A DNA stretch of 64,000 bases from the IMG/VR virus record IMGVR_UViG_3300032249_000542, positions 1-64,000 of that record, one strand, 5' to 3'. The notes beneath the pieces are model-generated. The model made no database searches, was not told the DNA's origin, and worked only from the letters and a program-made list of their open reading frames with translations. This document shows positions 17,101 to 24,606 of this stretch, one piece after another. Numbering within the stretch: position 1 is the first letter of the stretch; every line of letters begins with the position of its first letter. The position numbers were made by a program, and so were the translations under genes. The stretch comes from a virus.

Positions 17101-17682
17101 ATGTTCATGTTTGACATTGAAACCCTGGGAGTCGATTCTAATGCTGTGATATTATCATTGGCATGTATCTACTTTGATCCCGATTCTAATCCAACCTACA
17201 AGGAATTGAAAGAATCCGCATTTTTCGTCAAATTGAACGCCAAGGATCAGGTAGAACGACTAGGACGGAAAATTGACCGTGATACCGTCGCTTGGTGGGC
17301 TAAGCAATGTGATAATGTAAAAATCAAGTCATTGAAACCGTCACCGAATGACGTACTACCAGAACGAGCGATTGGTATGCTACGTGAATGGGCTGACAGT
17401 AAAAACGACAAAAAATGCTACGTATGGGCTCGAGGTAACCTAGATGAACTATTATATCGTGCTCTAGAATTTCAGATTACTGGTAACCGTGATGATACGG
17501 TATTTGCGTATAATCGCTGGCGAGACGTCCGCACGGCCGTAGATTTTCTGACTGGTTCAAGCAATGGTTACTGTAAGGTTGACCATCCTGAATTTAATAG
17601 TGAAATTGACGTGACCAAGCATGATCCCGTTGATGATTGTGCTCTGGACATTATGATGCTAATTTATGGAGTGAAAAAATGA
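17101..17682 (+). CDS. DEDD-type 3'-5' exonuclease (DexA/RNase T-like)
   Basis: 193 aa. Exo I motif FMFDIETLGVDSNAVIL gives the DxE pair. CYVWARGNLDELLYRAL fits Exo II. KHDPVDDCALDIMML carries the His-x4-Asp of Exo III (DEDDh). The order and spacing match the phage exonuclease family that includes T4 DexA and Rv2179c-like nucleases. Role probably degradation of host or branched DNA or RNA. Located in the early small-gene operon, which fits an early host-takeover function. Confidence 0.82.
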   Translation: MFMFDIETLGVDSNAVILSLACIYFDPDSNPTYKELKESAFFVKLNAKDQVERLGRKIDRDTVAWWAKQCDNVKIKSLKPSPNDVLPERAIGMLREWADSKNDKKCYVWARGNLDELLYRALEFQITGNRDDTVFAYNRWRDVRTAVDFLTGSSNGYCKVDHPEFNSEIDVTKHDPVDDCALDIMMLIYGVKK

Positions 17683-17885
17683 AAAATGTATACGTGGTAA
17701 TAGAACACATACCGTATGAGGGTGATACGGTCATGCGAGTGTATGAAAACAAGGATGATGCTGAAGCTCATGCTAAGTATCTAGAGGAGTCCGAGACCTC
17801 AGGATATTTTGAGTATAAAGTGATGGAAGAAAAATTATGGGTTCACGTACCAGAATGGTCACTAGCCAATGATGACCATAGATGA
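17679..17885 (+). CDS. Small protein of unknown function
   Basis: 68 aa from the ATG at 17679 overlapping the exonuclease stop. NVYVVIEHIPYEGDTVMRVYENKDDAEAHAKYLEE has the beta-strand plus helix pattern of tiny phage proteins that follow a DAEAHA motif. No function known. Confidence 0.6.
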   Translation: MKNVYVVIEHIPYEGDTVMRVYENKDDAEAHAKYLEESETSGYFEYKVMEEKLWVHVPEWSLANDDHR

Positions 17886-18195
17886 TTACAAGTCCTTGAC
17901 GGACCCAACCTTTGTGAGACCGGTCAATTTTTATGTTGTCGCTGGTAATTATAACGAATACCTAGAGTATGCGAAAAACCATGCTGTAAAGTATCCAGAT
18001 GAAAAGAGACGGATATTATTTGTTCAAGACCAAGAGACTTTTCGTGGTACAGAAAATCCTGAGGGTATACTGATTGGTACATGGCGTAACCGATTAGATA
18101 TAGATCAAGTCCTATATGCTCTATACTTGGCCAAGAAAGATAAAGAAGAATCCAAGAAAATAAGAGACTTATTTAAGAGGATTAATTTGCCATGA
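17869..18195 (+). CDS. Small P-loop-less hypothetical protein
   Basis: 108 aa. Two ATG codons in a row at 17869, either possible. FYVVAGNYNEYLEYAKNHAVKYPDE followed by RILFVQDQETFRGTENPEGILIGTW looks like a Rossmann-like half domain and resembles phage proteins that annotate as unknown. Last third is charged helix. Confidence 0.6.
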   Translation: MMTIDDYKSLTDPTFVRPVNFYVVAGNYNEYLEYAKNHAVKYPDEKRRILFVQDQETFRGTENPEGILIGTWRNRLDIDQVLYALYLAKKDKEESKKIRDLFKRINLP

Positions 18196-18269
18196 ACGAA
18201 GTAATAATCTCCGGTATCATTACAGTTCTAATGATAGCCATTCTATTCTACGTCGGTCTAACCCTATGA
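18192..18269 (+). CDS. 25-residue membrane peptide
   Basis: MNEVIIS start, then one hydrophobic helix (IITVLMIAILFYVGL). Overlaps the upstream stop (ATGA) and the downstream start, which argues for a real coupled mini-gene rather than chance. Function unknown. Confidence 0.5.
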   Translation: MNEVIISGIITVLMIAILFYVGLTL

Positions 18270-18493
18270 GATCAATAATATTCCTAAGTAAAGAAAAAAT
18301 ACATTCGACCACTGGTAATGCATCTGGCTATAAGCATACATTCATAGCACCATTCCATCTTTCAATGGATGACCATTCATTACCTTTCAAGGAATTATCT
18401 AATAGAATGGCTATGGCATTACAGAGAAATAATATGTTACTTCAGCAATCAAACTGGGATGAAATGACTATCCTTTACACTAAGTTAAAATGA
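18266..18493 (+). CDS. Small protein of unknown function
   Basis: 75 aa, coupled to both neighbours by four-base overlaps. No motif recognised. HLSMDDHSLPFKELSNRMAM is the most distinctive segment. Confidence 0.5.
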   Translation: MRSIIFLSKEKIHSTTGNASGYKHTFIAPFHLSMDDHSLPFKELSNRMAMALQRNNMLLQQSNWDEMTILYTKLK

Positions 18494-18798
18494 CCGACAG
18501 ATATAAAGAAAAGACCTGTCCAAACTGTAATAAAACGCATAAAAAACGTGGTATATACTGTGGTCAATCCTGCGCTAATGCTATGCGTGATATATCCGAT
18601 GAAACAAAGAAAAAACACGCTCAGAATACAGTAGAATACTATAGAACACCAGAGGGAATTGCGAGTGCTAGACTTGCTTCCATTAGAATGACGACCGGTG
18701 ATAATATAACAGTCGAGGACTTTGCTATCGATATACCAGAATTCCGTGAGATCAACGAAGCAGACTATGGCCAATGGGATAAAGCAGAGGATTGGTAA
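18490..18798 (+). CDS. Small zinc-finger protein
   Basis: 102 aa. CPNCNKTHKKRGIYCGQSC gives a CxxC...CxxxC zinc site (residues about 10-28), as in the N-terminal fingers of some phage homing-type endonucleases, but no nuclease domain follows, so it may be a remnant or a DNA-binding regulator. The C-terminal half is acidic (EINEADYGQWDKAEDW). Last gene before a non-coding gap. Confidence 0.55.
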   Translation: MTDRYKEKTCPNCNKTHKKRGIYCGQSCANAMRDISDETKKKHAQNTVEYYRTPEGIASARLASIRMTTGDNITVEDFAIDIPEFREINEADYGQWDKAEDW

Positions 18799-19012
18799 GC
18801 TGTAGTAACTGAAGCGGTCGGGCTGCTGTCCAAATTGCCTCAAATGCGAATGATTCTCATTTACTAAATGGACTAGGGGGAACGACGGATTATTACTAGT
18901 TTGGCAAGTGACCCAGGGTGTTTCCATTATATTATGTCAAGCGATTTGCGGTGACGACCCAGGATGTTGCGGAAATACAACGAATCTTTTTCATTTTTCT
19001 TCCATTTAGTGG
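18799..19012 (+). other. Non-coding stretch with an imperfect 15-18 bp repeat
   Basis: About 210 bases without a good ORF. It holds GTGACCCAGGGTGTT (18908-18922) and GTGACGACCCAGGATGTT (18951-18968), an imperfect direct repeat, just before the next early promoter. May be the 3' region of a transcript or a small RNA; nothing certain. Confidence 0.4.
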
Positions 19013-19041
19013 TTGACATAAAGGCCCACTTTGGATATAAT
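19013..19041 (+). promoter_or_regulatory. Early promoter of the repeated type
   Basis: TTGACA at 19013-19018, 17-bp spacer, TATAAT at 19036-19041, followed by the shared leader with TATTGAGTGAGAAATAAGGA. A partial GTTG/CAAC inverted repeat lies at 18966-18981. Confidence 0.82.
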
Positions 19042-19074
19042 GTTTATATTGAGTGAGAAATAAGGAGTGCCGAA

Positions 19075-19218
19075 ATGTTAACCAATACTGATAGAATTGT
19101 GACAATGATGCTGGCGGATGTTGCCATAAGTGACATTGCTGTCCGACTTGCCATTACTGAAACAGAAGTTGTCGAAGTAATAAGAGAAACCCTAAAAGAA
19201 TTAATTCTTGGTGAATAA
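19075..19218 (+). CDS. Small HTH-like protein
   Basis: 47 aa after AAGGAG. TMMLADVAISDIAVRLAITETEVVEVIRETL reads as two helices plus recognition helix, possible mini helix-turn-helix. Unknown target. Confidence 0.5.
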   Translation: MLTNTDRIVTMMLADVAISDIAVRLAITETEVVEVIRETLKELILGE

Positions 19219-19219
19219 A

Positions 19220-19306
19220 ATGGAAACTATTGAAATTGTGTTTTTATTGGCAACTATTGTCGGTGCGGTATATATTTTGATGGACGCTCTATTTGACCGC
19301 AACTAA
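19220..19306 (+). CDS. 28-residue membrane peptide
   Basis: One hydrophobic helix (IVFLLATIVGAVYILMD) with a charged end (FDRN). Starts one base after the previous stop. Function unknown. Confidence 0.45.
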   Translation: METIEIVFLLATIVGAVYILMDALFDRN

Positions 19307-19310
19307 ACGC

Positions 19311-19339
19311 TTGACATAAAGCGGACCTTTTGATATAAT
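19311..19339 (+). promoter_or_regulatory. Early promoter of the repeated type
   Basis: TTGACA at 19311-19316, 17-bp spacer containing TAAAGCGGACC, TATAAT at 19334-19339, leader GATTGTGTTGAATAAATGAT then AAGGAG. Confidence 0.85.
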
Positions 19340-19372
19340 GATTGTGTTGAATAAATGATTAAGGAGAAACAA

Positions 19373-19669
19373 ATGGCTAAGACCAATTCTTTTGCAGCTA
19401 CCCAACTGAAGCAAGCTCGTGCTGAGATTAAAATGCTTCAGATCCGTGTTAAAAATCTAATGTGGGATGTCAAACAGGAAAGGGAAGCGGCACGTAATGA
19501 GCGTGTTTCCATCCGTGCAACTAAGCTGGCAGAGACCGAAGCAAAGCGTGCCGAACGTATTGCCAAGTTGGAAGCTAAGTTAGCTGCAATGAAAGCACCA
19601 AAGGTAGGGATCGCTGCCAAAAAGGCAAGTCGTAAACCTTCCAAAGTTACCGTTACCAAGGTGGCATAA
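19373..19669 (+). CDS. Basic coiled-coil protein
   Basis: 98 aa from the ATG at 19373 after AAGGAG. Long Ala/Lys/Arg/Glu coiled coil (residues about 8-72) and a basic KKASRKPSKVTVTKVA tail that could bind nucleic acid. It recalls histone-like or scaffold peptides, but no family is recognised. Confidence 0.6.
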   Translation: MAKTNSFAATQLKQARAEIKMLQIRVKNLMWDVKQEREAARNERVSIRATKLAETEAKRAERIAKLEAKLAAMKAPKVGIAAKKASRKPSKVTVTKVA

Positions 19670-19830
19670 TGATTAGCGCTGCGGAAGCATTCCTTTATGA
19701 TATCGATTATTTGATTAACGACCAAGGCGAGTCCGTAGAGCGTACCGCCTTCATCATGGGATGCTCCGAAGCAATGGTGCTAGACGGCATCCAGATCCTG
19801 CGAGATGCCTTCAGCGAGACCGTACAGTAG
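19669..19830 (+). CDS. Small helical protein
   Basis: 53 aa, overlapping the previous stop (TAATG). MISAAEAFLYDIDYLINDQG ... GCSEAMVLDGIQIL could form a three-helix HTH-like unit. The DNA after its stop (19831-20031) is richer in G and C than its surroundings and carries several GTGGCCA words, which may mark a transferred patch. Confidence 0.5.
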   Translation: MISAAEAFLYDIDYLINDQGESVERTAFIMGCSEAMVLDGIQILRDAFSETVQ

Positions 19831-20031
19831 CAACACCCAGGGCAATGGCCGCACCGCACCAGTGGCCATCACTAGCCCCCCAAAAGACAGTCCACAAGAT
19901 ACTATCCGGTGGCCACTAAAGCCCGATAAGAATCTAAGGTGGCCAACGAATACGAATTCCCGTTTTACCATAGAGAATCGACCAAGAATTTTTTTTCTAG
20001 TAAAAATCACATAATACTAAGGACTACCAGA

Positions 20032-20307
20032 ATGTCACAGAATACCACAGAGTTTACCATTGAGCGTTATACTATTGACCTCCGTCGTAAAGATGGTCTC
20101 CGTCTAATTGATAAGATGGACTACCTTCCCTCCACTATGGAGCATCTGGATCGTGCCGTGAGTCTCATGGAAGATGACGGTTATATCATTAATTACTTTC
20201 CTACCTACACTACAGAAAAGAACCTCTTGACCGGTGAGTTATATCAAGAGCGTACCGACACACCTAGTTTCTGTTCCCCTTCATCCGAATCATTCTGGAG
20301 CATGTAA
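20032..20307 (+). CDS. Small protein of unknown function
   Basis: 91 aa from the ATG at 20032 with AAGGAC upstream. Longer in-frame opening to 19939 lacks a site. Sequence EFTIERYTIDLRRKDGLRL and EHLDRAVSLMEDDGYIINYFP suggests a small alpha/beta fold. No family known. Confidence 0.55.
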   Translation: MSQNTTEFTIERYTIDLRRKDGLRLIDKMDYLPSTMEHLDRAVSLMEDDGYIINYFPTYTTEKNLLTGELYQERTDTPSFCSPSSESFWSM

Positions 20308-20516
20308 TGAACAAACGAATCCAAGAACTAGCAGAACAGGCTGGGATTACTCTCCCTGCTGATACTGAATACAATGGTCACATATACCGTAACGCATTGG
20401 AAAAGTTTGCCAATTTGATTATTGATATCTGTAGAAATATTGCCGAAGATGGTTTCCATGAAGAAATAGACGGTCAGGAAATTAATGATAAAATAGCACG
20501 ATACTTTAAAGGGTAA
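20307..20516 (+). CDS. Member of a small phage paralogue family (RIQELAEQAG type)
   Basis: 69 aa. Opens with RIQELAEQAGI and has EKFANLIIDICRNIAEDG. The same plan (RIQxLAxxAG ... FAxxIxxEC) recurs in the genes at 21107 and 22359, so three diverged copies lie within 2.3 kb. This short family is common in phages of Gram-negative bacteria, with unknown function. Overlaps the previous stop. Confidence 0.65.
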   Translation: MNKRIQELAEQAGITLPADTEYNGHIYRNALEKFANLIIDICRNIAEDGFHEEIDGQEINDKIARYFKG

Positions 20517-20517
20517 T

Positions 20518-20817
20518 ATGAATGACCGAATTCGAATGGTGGTTCAACCTACAATAGACTGGATACACGATGATTTTAAATCTAATTCTTTTCGTTTTTG
20601 CGTTGAGTTGTTTGCTTGGTCCATTAGTTTGGGATGTGCTATCACTATGGCAATGACAGTCCCAAACCCTCCTTTACTCCAAATGTATCCTGCTTGGATT
20701 CTTGGTTGCGCTATGTACGCTTGGGCTAGTTATTCTAGAAAATCTTTTGGTATGTTGGTTAATTATATGCTGTTAGTAACCATTGACAGTATAGGTTTAT
20801 ACAGATTGCTTGCATAG
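20518..20817 (+). CDS. Three-span membrane protein
   Basis: 99 aa with three likely helices (about residues 29-47, 56-71, 78-97). Begins just after the previous stop. Similar small membrane proteins of unknown role occur in marine myoviruses. Ends SIGLYRLLA. Confidence 0.6.
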   Translation: MNDRIRMVVQPTIDWIHDDFKSNSFRFCVELFAWSISLGCAITMAMTVPNPPLLQMYPAWILGCAMYAWASYSRKSFGMLVNYMLLVTIDSIGLYRLLA

Positions 20818-20826
20818 GAGAATTAT

Positions 20827-21057
20827 ATGAAACAGAATATAGTTGATGTTTTCCCTGGAATCCAGATATTTGATAAAGAACCAGTTGTCGTAAAAAATCC
20901 TTTCTCGGGCGTCGGTTTCACATTAAGCCCCGAGGAGGTCGCCGTATACGACTATCTAAAAGGGTGTGAGATGTTAGGTGATTATACTGGTGTGCAAAAA
21001 GGTGTCGATTGGTTCATTGAGAATAACTGTGCGGCATACATGGCTCTGTTGGATTGA
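20827..21057 (+). CDS. Conserved small phage protein
   Basis: 76 aa after an AGGAG site. NPFSGVGFTLSPEEVAVYDYLKG ... GVQKGVDWFIENNCAAYM matches a short family shared widely among phages (NPFSGxxxxLxPEExAVYD ... KGxDWFxxNN). Function unknown. Its 3' end contains the next promoter. Confidence 0.7.
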   Translation: MKQNIVDVFPGIQIFDKEPVVVKNPFSGVGFTLSPEEVAVYDYLKGCEMLGDYTGVQKGVDWFIENNCAAYMALLD

Positions 21058-21082
21058 CAATAAAGCGGAATTCTGTTATACT
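21054..21082 (+). promoter_or_regulatory. Early promoter
   Basis: TTGACA at 21054-21059 inside the previous stop region, 17-bp spacer with AATAAAGCGGAA, TATACT at 21077-21082. An AAAGGA site precedes the next gene. Confidence 0.75.
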
Positions 21083-21106
21083 TATTCACATAAAGGATAA
21101 CGATGA

Positions 21107-21349
21107 ATGAATAATGAACGAATACAACAATTAGCAGATCGTGCTGGTATCGAGTGGGATGACAAATATCATTACTTTGTAAGTGCTGCAACTATGCGAC
21201 TATTCGCACAATCCGTAGCACAAGAATGTGCTGATATCGCATTACGTGAAAGCCATGATCCATATGAATGTATCATGAAACACTTTGGTCTGGAAACGGC
21301 TAACTCCACATTTAGAAGTCGGTCTACGTATTTTGGAAACAATCCGTGA
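21107..21349 (+). CDS. Small phage paralogue family member (RIQQLADRAG type)
   Basis: 80 aa. NERIQQLADRAGIEWDD ... FAQSVAQECADIALRESHDPYECIMKHFG, the same design as the 20307 and 22359 genes. Unknown function; repeated copies suggest dosage or target diversification. Confidence 0.65.
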   Translation: MNNERIQQLADRAGIEWDDKYHYFVSAATMRLFAQSVAQECADIALRESHDPYECIMKHFGLETANSTFRSRSTYFGNNP

Positions 21350-21501
21350 ATGATGATTTAGTTTATCGATTGAGAAAGCGTGCCGAGATTCGTAGGCAGA
21401 TACCTGGACGTAAGTCTGTGGAAGAAGGTACACCAGATAGAATCGCTGACTTGTTGGAAGAAGCAGCAAATGAGATTGAGAGGTTACGTAATGGTAACTA
21501 A
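21346..21501 (+). CDS. Small phage protein (RIADLLEEAANEIERL type)
   Basis: 51 aa from a GTG that overlaps the previous TGA (GTGA). Carries DRIADLLEEAANEIERLR, a common tiny phage peptide motif of unknown role, after a basic segment (YRLRKRAEIRRQI). Confidence 0.6.
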   Translation: MNDDLVYRLRKRAEIRRQIPGRKSVEEGTPDRIADLLEEAANEIERLRNGN

Positions 21502-21781
21502 ATCCGTAGTATATTTTAAAGAAGAACAAAAGTTTGGAAGTGGCCTGTGTGTGGTTAACCATGACTTTCCTGGCCATAGAGAGCAAGTGTATTATGCACC
21601 ATTCACATTAAGTGAAGCAGATACTATCTACATAGAGAATATTGGTCCGGTAAACAAAGAATTAAGAAAACAATTAAAAGCCCGTATGAAAGAAGCAATA
21701 ACCATTAAAGGATATACTTTCCATACGGTGCATTGGAATTCTCAATTAGTCCTGTATTTTAAAAGGAATCCAAATGGATGA
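21491..21781 (+). CDS. Small protein of unknown function
   Basis: 96 aa from the ATG at 21491 overlapping the previous gene by eleven bases. Aromatic, beta-rich first half (SVVYFKEEQKFGSGLCVVNH) then a helix. No family recognised. Confidence 0.55.
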   Translation: MVTKSVVYFKEEQKFGSGLCVVNHDFPGHREQVYYAPFTLSEADTIYIENIGPVNKELRKQLKARMKEAITIKGYTFHTVHWNSQLVLYFKRNPNG

Positions 21782-21977
21782 AAAAGAAAAGATGGAAGTG
21801 TATTATGCATGGCGTAATGCAGAATCATATCAATTGCCTATGACAGAGGAAGGTATGAAACTGGCAGATGCCCGATACTACGGTTTCCGTAAAGGTTGGG
21901 CATATGCGAAGTTCTTTGCCGAACATGGTCATACTGATATGAAAGAACATAACGAAAGGTATGATGATGAGTCCTGA
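21774..21977 (+). CDS. Small phage protein
   Basis: 67 aa. EVYYAWRNAESYQLPMTEEGMKLAD ... YGFRKGWAYAKFFAE. This Tyr-rich pattern with GFRKGW is seen in small phage proteins. Overlaps both neighbours. Confidence 0.55.
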   Translation: MDEKEKMEVYYAWRNAESYQLPMTEEGMKLADARYYGFRKGWAYAKFFAEHGHTDMKEHNERYDDES

Positions 21978-22362
21978 ACTAGAAAAAAAACTGGTTGACA
22001 AATACCCTAAACTGTTTTCGTCTAAACAGTTTTTTGGCTTTGAGTGTGGAGACGGGTGGTACGATATACTCGACTATCTGTGCGGAGCAATATCGGAGTA
22101 TACCTATTTAGATGTTATGTCTAAATCACCCTATGATTCCAATGAGATATACGTTGACCAAGTAAAAGAAAAGTTTGGTCAGTTGCGTTTCTACTTGTCG
22201 AAGGAAGATGATGTTATGCATGGCATGGTATCGATGGCAGAATACATGTCGGCTCACACCTGTGAAATATGTGGTAATCGTGGTAAGACCCGTGATGGTT
22301 CGTGGTTGGTAACTCTGTGCGATAAACACGATGAAGCACGAATCGGAAAGATGGTAGAATGA
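21961..22362 (+). CDS. Conserved protein with a C-terminal zinc motif
   Basis: 133 aa; three ATGs in a row at 21961, the last may be used. YPKLFSSKQFFGFECGDGWYDILDYLC and VKEKFGQLRFYLS are conserved in a phage/bacterial family of unknown function, and TCEICGNRGKTRDGSWLVTLC supplies four cysteines for zinc. Overlaps both neighbours by coupling junctions. Confidence 0.7.
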   Translation: MMMSPELEKKLVDKYPKLFSSKQFFGFECGDGWYDILDYLCGAISEYTYLDVMSKSPYDSNEIYVDQVKEKFGQLRFYLSKEDDVMHGMVSMAEYMSAHTCEICGNRGKTRDGSWLVTLCDKHDEARIGKMVE

Positions 22363-22613
22363 ACATTCGATGGCGTGAGATAGCAGTAACCTGTTGGGAT
22401 GAACGAATGGATGGTCTACACTTTGACCAAGAAAAATTCGCCAAGTTGATTATTCAGGAATGTGCTGACTTGTATACACATGATGATGTAATGGCTCCTG
22501 TAGGACAAAGTGCATGGGGTGAAGCGTATCAGGATGGATGGATTGAAGGTACCAAGGCTTATCGAGAAACTATGTTAGAACATTTTGGGATAAAAGATGA
22601 CAGAAATATTTGA
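22359..22613 (+). CDS. Small phage paralogue family member
   Basis: 84 aa, third copy of the family of 20307 and 21107: EKFAKLIIQECADLYTHDD ... AYRETMLEHFGI. Has an extra central insertion. Overlaps the previous stop (ATGA). Confidence 0.62.
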   Translation: MNIRWREIAVTCWDERMDGLHFDQEKFAKLIIQECADLYTHDDVMAPVGQSAWGEAYQDGWIEGTKAYRETMLEHFGIKDDRNI

Positions 22614-22851
22614 TTGGAAAGAAAGAGGATCAACATACTATTACTACGTTGTGAAAACTGGTAAAATTGTTGGTACAGTATCAAAATTAATGTCAAATGA
22701 AATTTGGATAGGACTAGTCTACACCGGAAAATACACATTTACTCTGGATGACGAATGCCATTTAGGTCAATACATTGATGTGAGCTTTGCAAAGGAAGCA
22801 GTTATGCATTTTTGGGATATTCAGAACCGTACATTATTGGAAAATCGATGA
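22597..22851 (+). CDS. Small beta-rich protein
   Basis: 84 aa. WKERGSTYYYYVVKTGKIVGTV ... HLGQYIDVSFAKEAVMHFWD, likely small beta-sheet plus helix. Unknown. Overlaps the previous gene by seventeen bases. Confidence 0.55.
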   Translation: MTEIFDWKERGSTYYYYVVKTGKIVGTVSKLMSNEIWIGLVYTGKYTFTLDDECHLGQYIDVSFAKEAVMHFWDIQNRTLLENR

Positions 22852-22925
22852 TTTATTTTTATGTTTTCACCGGTGTCTTTTTTTCTTTACCATATATACT
22901 TAAATTATGTCTCTACTTAATATAA
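22848..22925 (+). CDS. 25-residue hydrophobic peptide
   Basis: MIYFYVFTGVFFSLPYILKL, one hydrophobic helix, overlapping the upstream stop (ATGA) and the downstream gene by nineteen bases. Plausible but short. Confidence 0.35.
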   Translation: MIYFYVFTGVFFSLPYILKLCLYLI

Positions 22926-23071
22926 TAATCTTTGGTTTCTTTACAGTTTGGTGTTGGAATGCCTCTGTAAAGGCATTTGATGAAGGACGTACTGGTTGGG
23001 GATGGTTTTCTTTAATTGTTTCAGCCTTTAATGGAGCGTCTTTTGTTTTTGAACTTGGAAAAATAACGTGA
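22907..23071 (+). CDS. Two-span membrane protein
   Basis: 54 aa: two helices (residues about 3-20 and 32-48) separated by KAFDEGRTGWGW. Starts within the preceding peptide gene and its stop overlaps a GTG start. Function unknown. Confidence 0.5.
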   Translation: MSLLNIIIFGFFTVWCWNASVKAFDEGRTGWGWFSLIVSAFNGASFVFELGKIT

Positions 23072-23175
23072 CACTAGGTGAATTATTACTTTTTTTCATT
23101 GTTTTTGGAATCGTTGGGTTTATTGCAGCTAAAATTTGGCTCAAATACCTCGATGAGGAACTAGATCAACAATAA
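23068..23175 (+). CDS. 35-residue membrane peptide
   Basis: GTG start overlapping the previous stop. Hydrophobic helix ELLLFFIVFGIVGFIAAKIW then an acidic tail. Part of a run of four tiny membrane genes here. Function unknown. Confidence 0.45.
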   Translation: MTLGELLLFFIVFGIVGFIAAKIWLKYLDEELDQQ

Positions 23176-23177
23176 AA

Positions 23178-23432
23178 ATGAAAGACCTACTAAAATACCT
23201 TCCTCAGATCCTCGAATTTATTCCGGATTTGATGAAAAACCTCAAGGGTATCGTCATACTCTTTTTTGTTTTGGGAATTTTAGGCGGACTTGGGTATCTT
23301 GGGTACATTTTTGTGATGAATTACAAGGATCCTTACAAATGTGTGAGCAATCAGCTTTACAAACAGGTTTCAATGGACTCCGATGTGTATCTTTTTGTAG
23401 GTGATTATTGCGTTGACGGAAAATCGGAGTAA
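23178..23432 (+). CDS. Single-span membrane protein
   Basis: 84 aa. Amphipathic start (DLLKYLPQILEFIPDLMKNL), one strong helix (GIVILFFVLGILGGLGYLGY), and an outer part with two cysteines (YKCVSNQ, DYCVDG). Starts two bases after the previous stop. Function unknown. Confidence 0.55.
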   Translation: MKDLLKYLPQILEFIPDLMKNLKGIVILFFVLGILGGLGYLGYIFVMNYKDPYKCVSNQLYKQVSMDSDVYLFVGDYCVDGKSE

Positions 23433-23446
23433 TTTTTTATTTTTAA

Positions 23447-23497
23447 GTGTTGTAAAAATACAACACGCTTGACATAAAGGTCGTTTTTAGATATAAT
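23447..23497 (+). promoter_or_regulatory. Early promoter with 8-bp-arm palindrome
   Basis: Palindrome GTGTTGTA-AAAA-TACAACAC (23447-23466), then TTGACA at 23469-23474, 17-bp spacer and TATAAT at 23492-23497. Predicted start point 23504. Confidence 0.82.
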
Positions 23498-23530
23498 ATG
23501 AAACTTGACCATATATCTAAATATTATATT

Positions 23531-23680
23531 ATGAAAACGACAACAAAACCACGCAACCTAGTTGCCAAAGATTTAACATCGGGAAAATACAATTGCCGTC
23601 GTCACCGTACGGGCAAGGACTATATTCGCTCGATGGAAAAAAACAAAACTTTTAAGGAAATGCGACAATATGCAATCTAA
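23531..23680 (+). CDS. Small basic protein
   Basis: 49 aa. The in-frame ATG at 23498 touches the -10 box and cannot be in the transcript, so the start is taken as 23531, which has no clear ribosome site. Very basic (KTTTKPRNLVAKDLTSGKYN, RRHRTGKD). Possibly nucleic-acid binding; unknown. Confidence 0.5.
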   Translation: MKTTTKPRNLVAKDLTSGKYNCRRHRTGKDYIRSMEKNKTFKEMRQYAI

Positions 23681-24062
23681 TGCTCCGAGGGAGTATGATG
23701 GCTTTTATTTTCTACCTCATTACGAGGGTGAGGATGAAGGTCTAAGGTTTGATTTTTTTCGATTTAGTGATGAATACGCAAATGGCGTAAAAAAGGACCA
23801 TTGTGAAATGGGTGATATGTACCACATTGTTTTTATAACACAAGATGATGAGGGTGATCCTGTTTTTGATGAAAATTTTGATGCCATTTTCGTTGACCCA
23901 GTGGAATATGTGAATAATTTGTTGGGTGCTGACCTTTTCGGTTGTGTTATAAGAAAAACCGATAAATCTGAAAGATGGTTAGAAAAATACTTGACAAGAA
24001 TCAAAGAATCGAGTAAACTGAGAAACATTAAGAGTGACATTCAATCTATTGCGGATAATTAA
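23670..24062 (+). CDS. Acidic protein of unknown function
   Basis: 130 aa. DGFYFLPHYEGEDEGLRFDFFRFSDEYANG and MYHIVFITQDDEGDPVFDE. Mixed fold, acidic first half. Overlaps the previous stop by eleven bases. No family known. Confidence 0.55.
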   Translation: MQSNAPREYDGFYFLPHYEGEDEGLRFDFFRFSDEYANGVKKDHCEMGDMYHIVFITQDDEGDPVFDENFDAIFVDPVEYVNNLLGADLFGCVIRKTDKSERWLEKYLTRIKESSKLRNIKSDIQSIADN

Positions 24063-24064
24063 TT

Positions 24065-24346
24065 ATGGAAAATTTTGATTTTAGTACAGAAGCAACCAAA
24101 GAATTTATTTGGGACAAATTAAACGAAGGTGTCATCTCGGTATTGTTTACGAAAAAAGATGGTACTGAGCGTTTGATGAAATGTACCTTACATGAGGACT
24201 ACGTTCCAGAACTTAAAGGTACAAAACCAATAAATCCAGATGTAATTGCGGTTTATGATGTTGAAGCATTGGGCTGGCGGTCATTCCGTTGGGATTCTAT
24301 TAAAAATGTTACTATCAAGGTGAAGTATGAACCACAAACAGTTTGA
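24065..24346 (+). CDS. WYL_2 (DUF2693)-type SH3-like small protein
   Basis: 93 aa. LFTKKDGTERLMKCTLHEDYVP followed by PDVIAVYDVEALGWRSFRWDSIKNV is the classical pattern of PF10902, an Sm/SH3-like beta barrel found in phages and plasmids. May bind nucleic acid or a partner protein. Starts two bases after the previous stop. Confidence 0.75.
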   Translation: MENFDFSTEATKEFIWDKLNEGVISVLFTKKDGTERLMKCTLHEDYVPELKGTKPINPDVIAVYDVEALGWRSFRWDSIKNVTIKVKYEPQTV

Positions 24347-24596
24347 TTTAGAGCAAGGCATTTTAAATTGCTGGAATATTTGCGAGGATATGAAAATCAT
24401 CGCTGAGAATGTTTTAGAAGCAAAAACTGTTGACCGTGATAAACTAGCTAATATATTGATTGGTTTGTCGGACTTGTATCAATTAAAGTTTGAGAAAACT
24501 TTTAGTGATTTTGAGGAAACAAGTAAATATTACTATGACCAAAGAAAAAAATTACAAGAAGTAATAGGCAATATCGAAGATCGCCACGTTTTTTAA
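24327..24596 (+). CDS. Small helical protein
   Basis: 89 aa, overlapping the previous gene by twenty bases. All-helical (WNICEDMKIIAENVLEAKTV, YYYDQRKKLQEVIGNIED). Last protein gene before the RNA island. Function unknown. Confidence 0.5.
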   Translation: MNHKQFDLEQGILNCWNICEDMKIIAENVLEAKTVDRDKLANILIGLSDLYQLKFEKTFSDFEETSKYYYDQRKKLQEVIGNIEDRHVF

Positions 24597-24606
24597 TAAA
24601 AAGTTT

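Noticed and set aside
18845-18862. Sequence like a Fur box (AATGATTCTCATT)
   Set aside because: Single half-matching site in an AT-rich phage with no iron-regulated gene following; likely chance.
19805-20014. 69-codon ORF with Pro-rich composition
   Set aside because: Begins inside another gene, no ribosome site, composition unlike neighbouring proteins.
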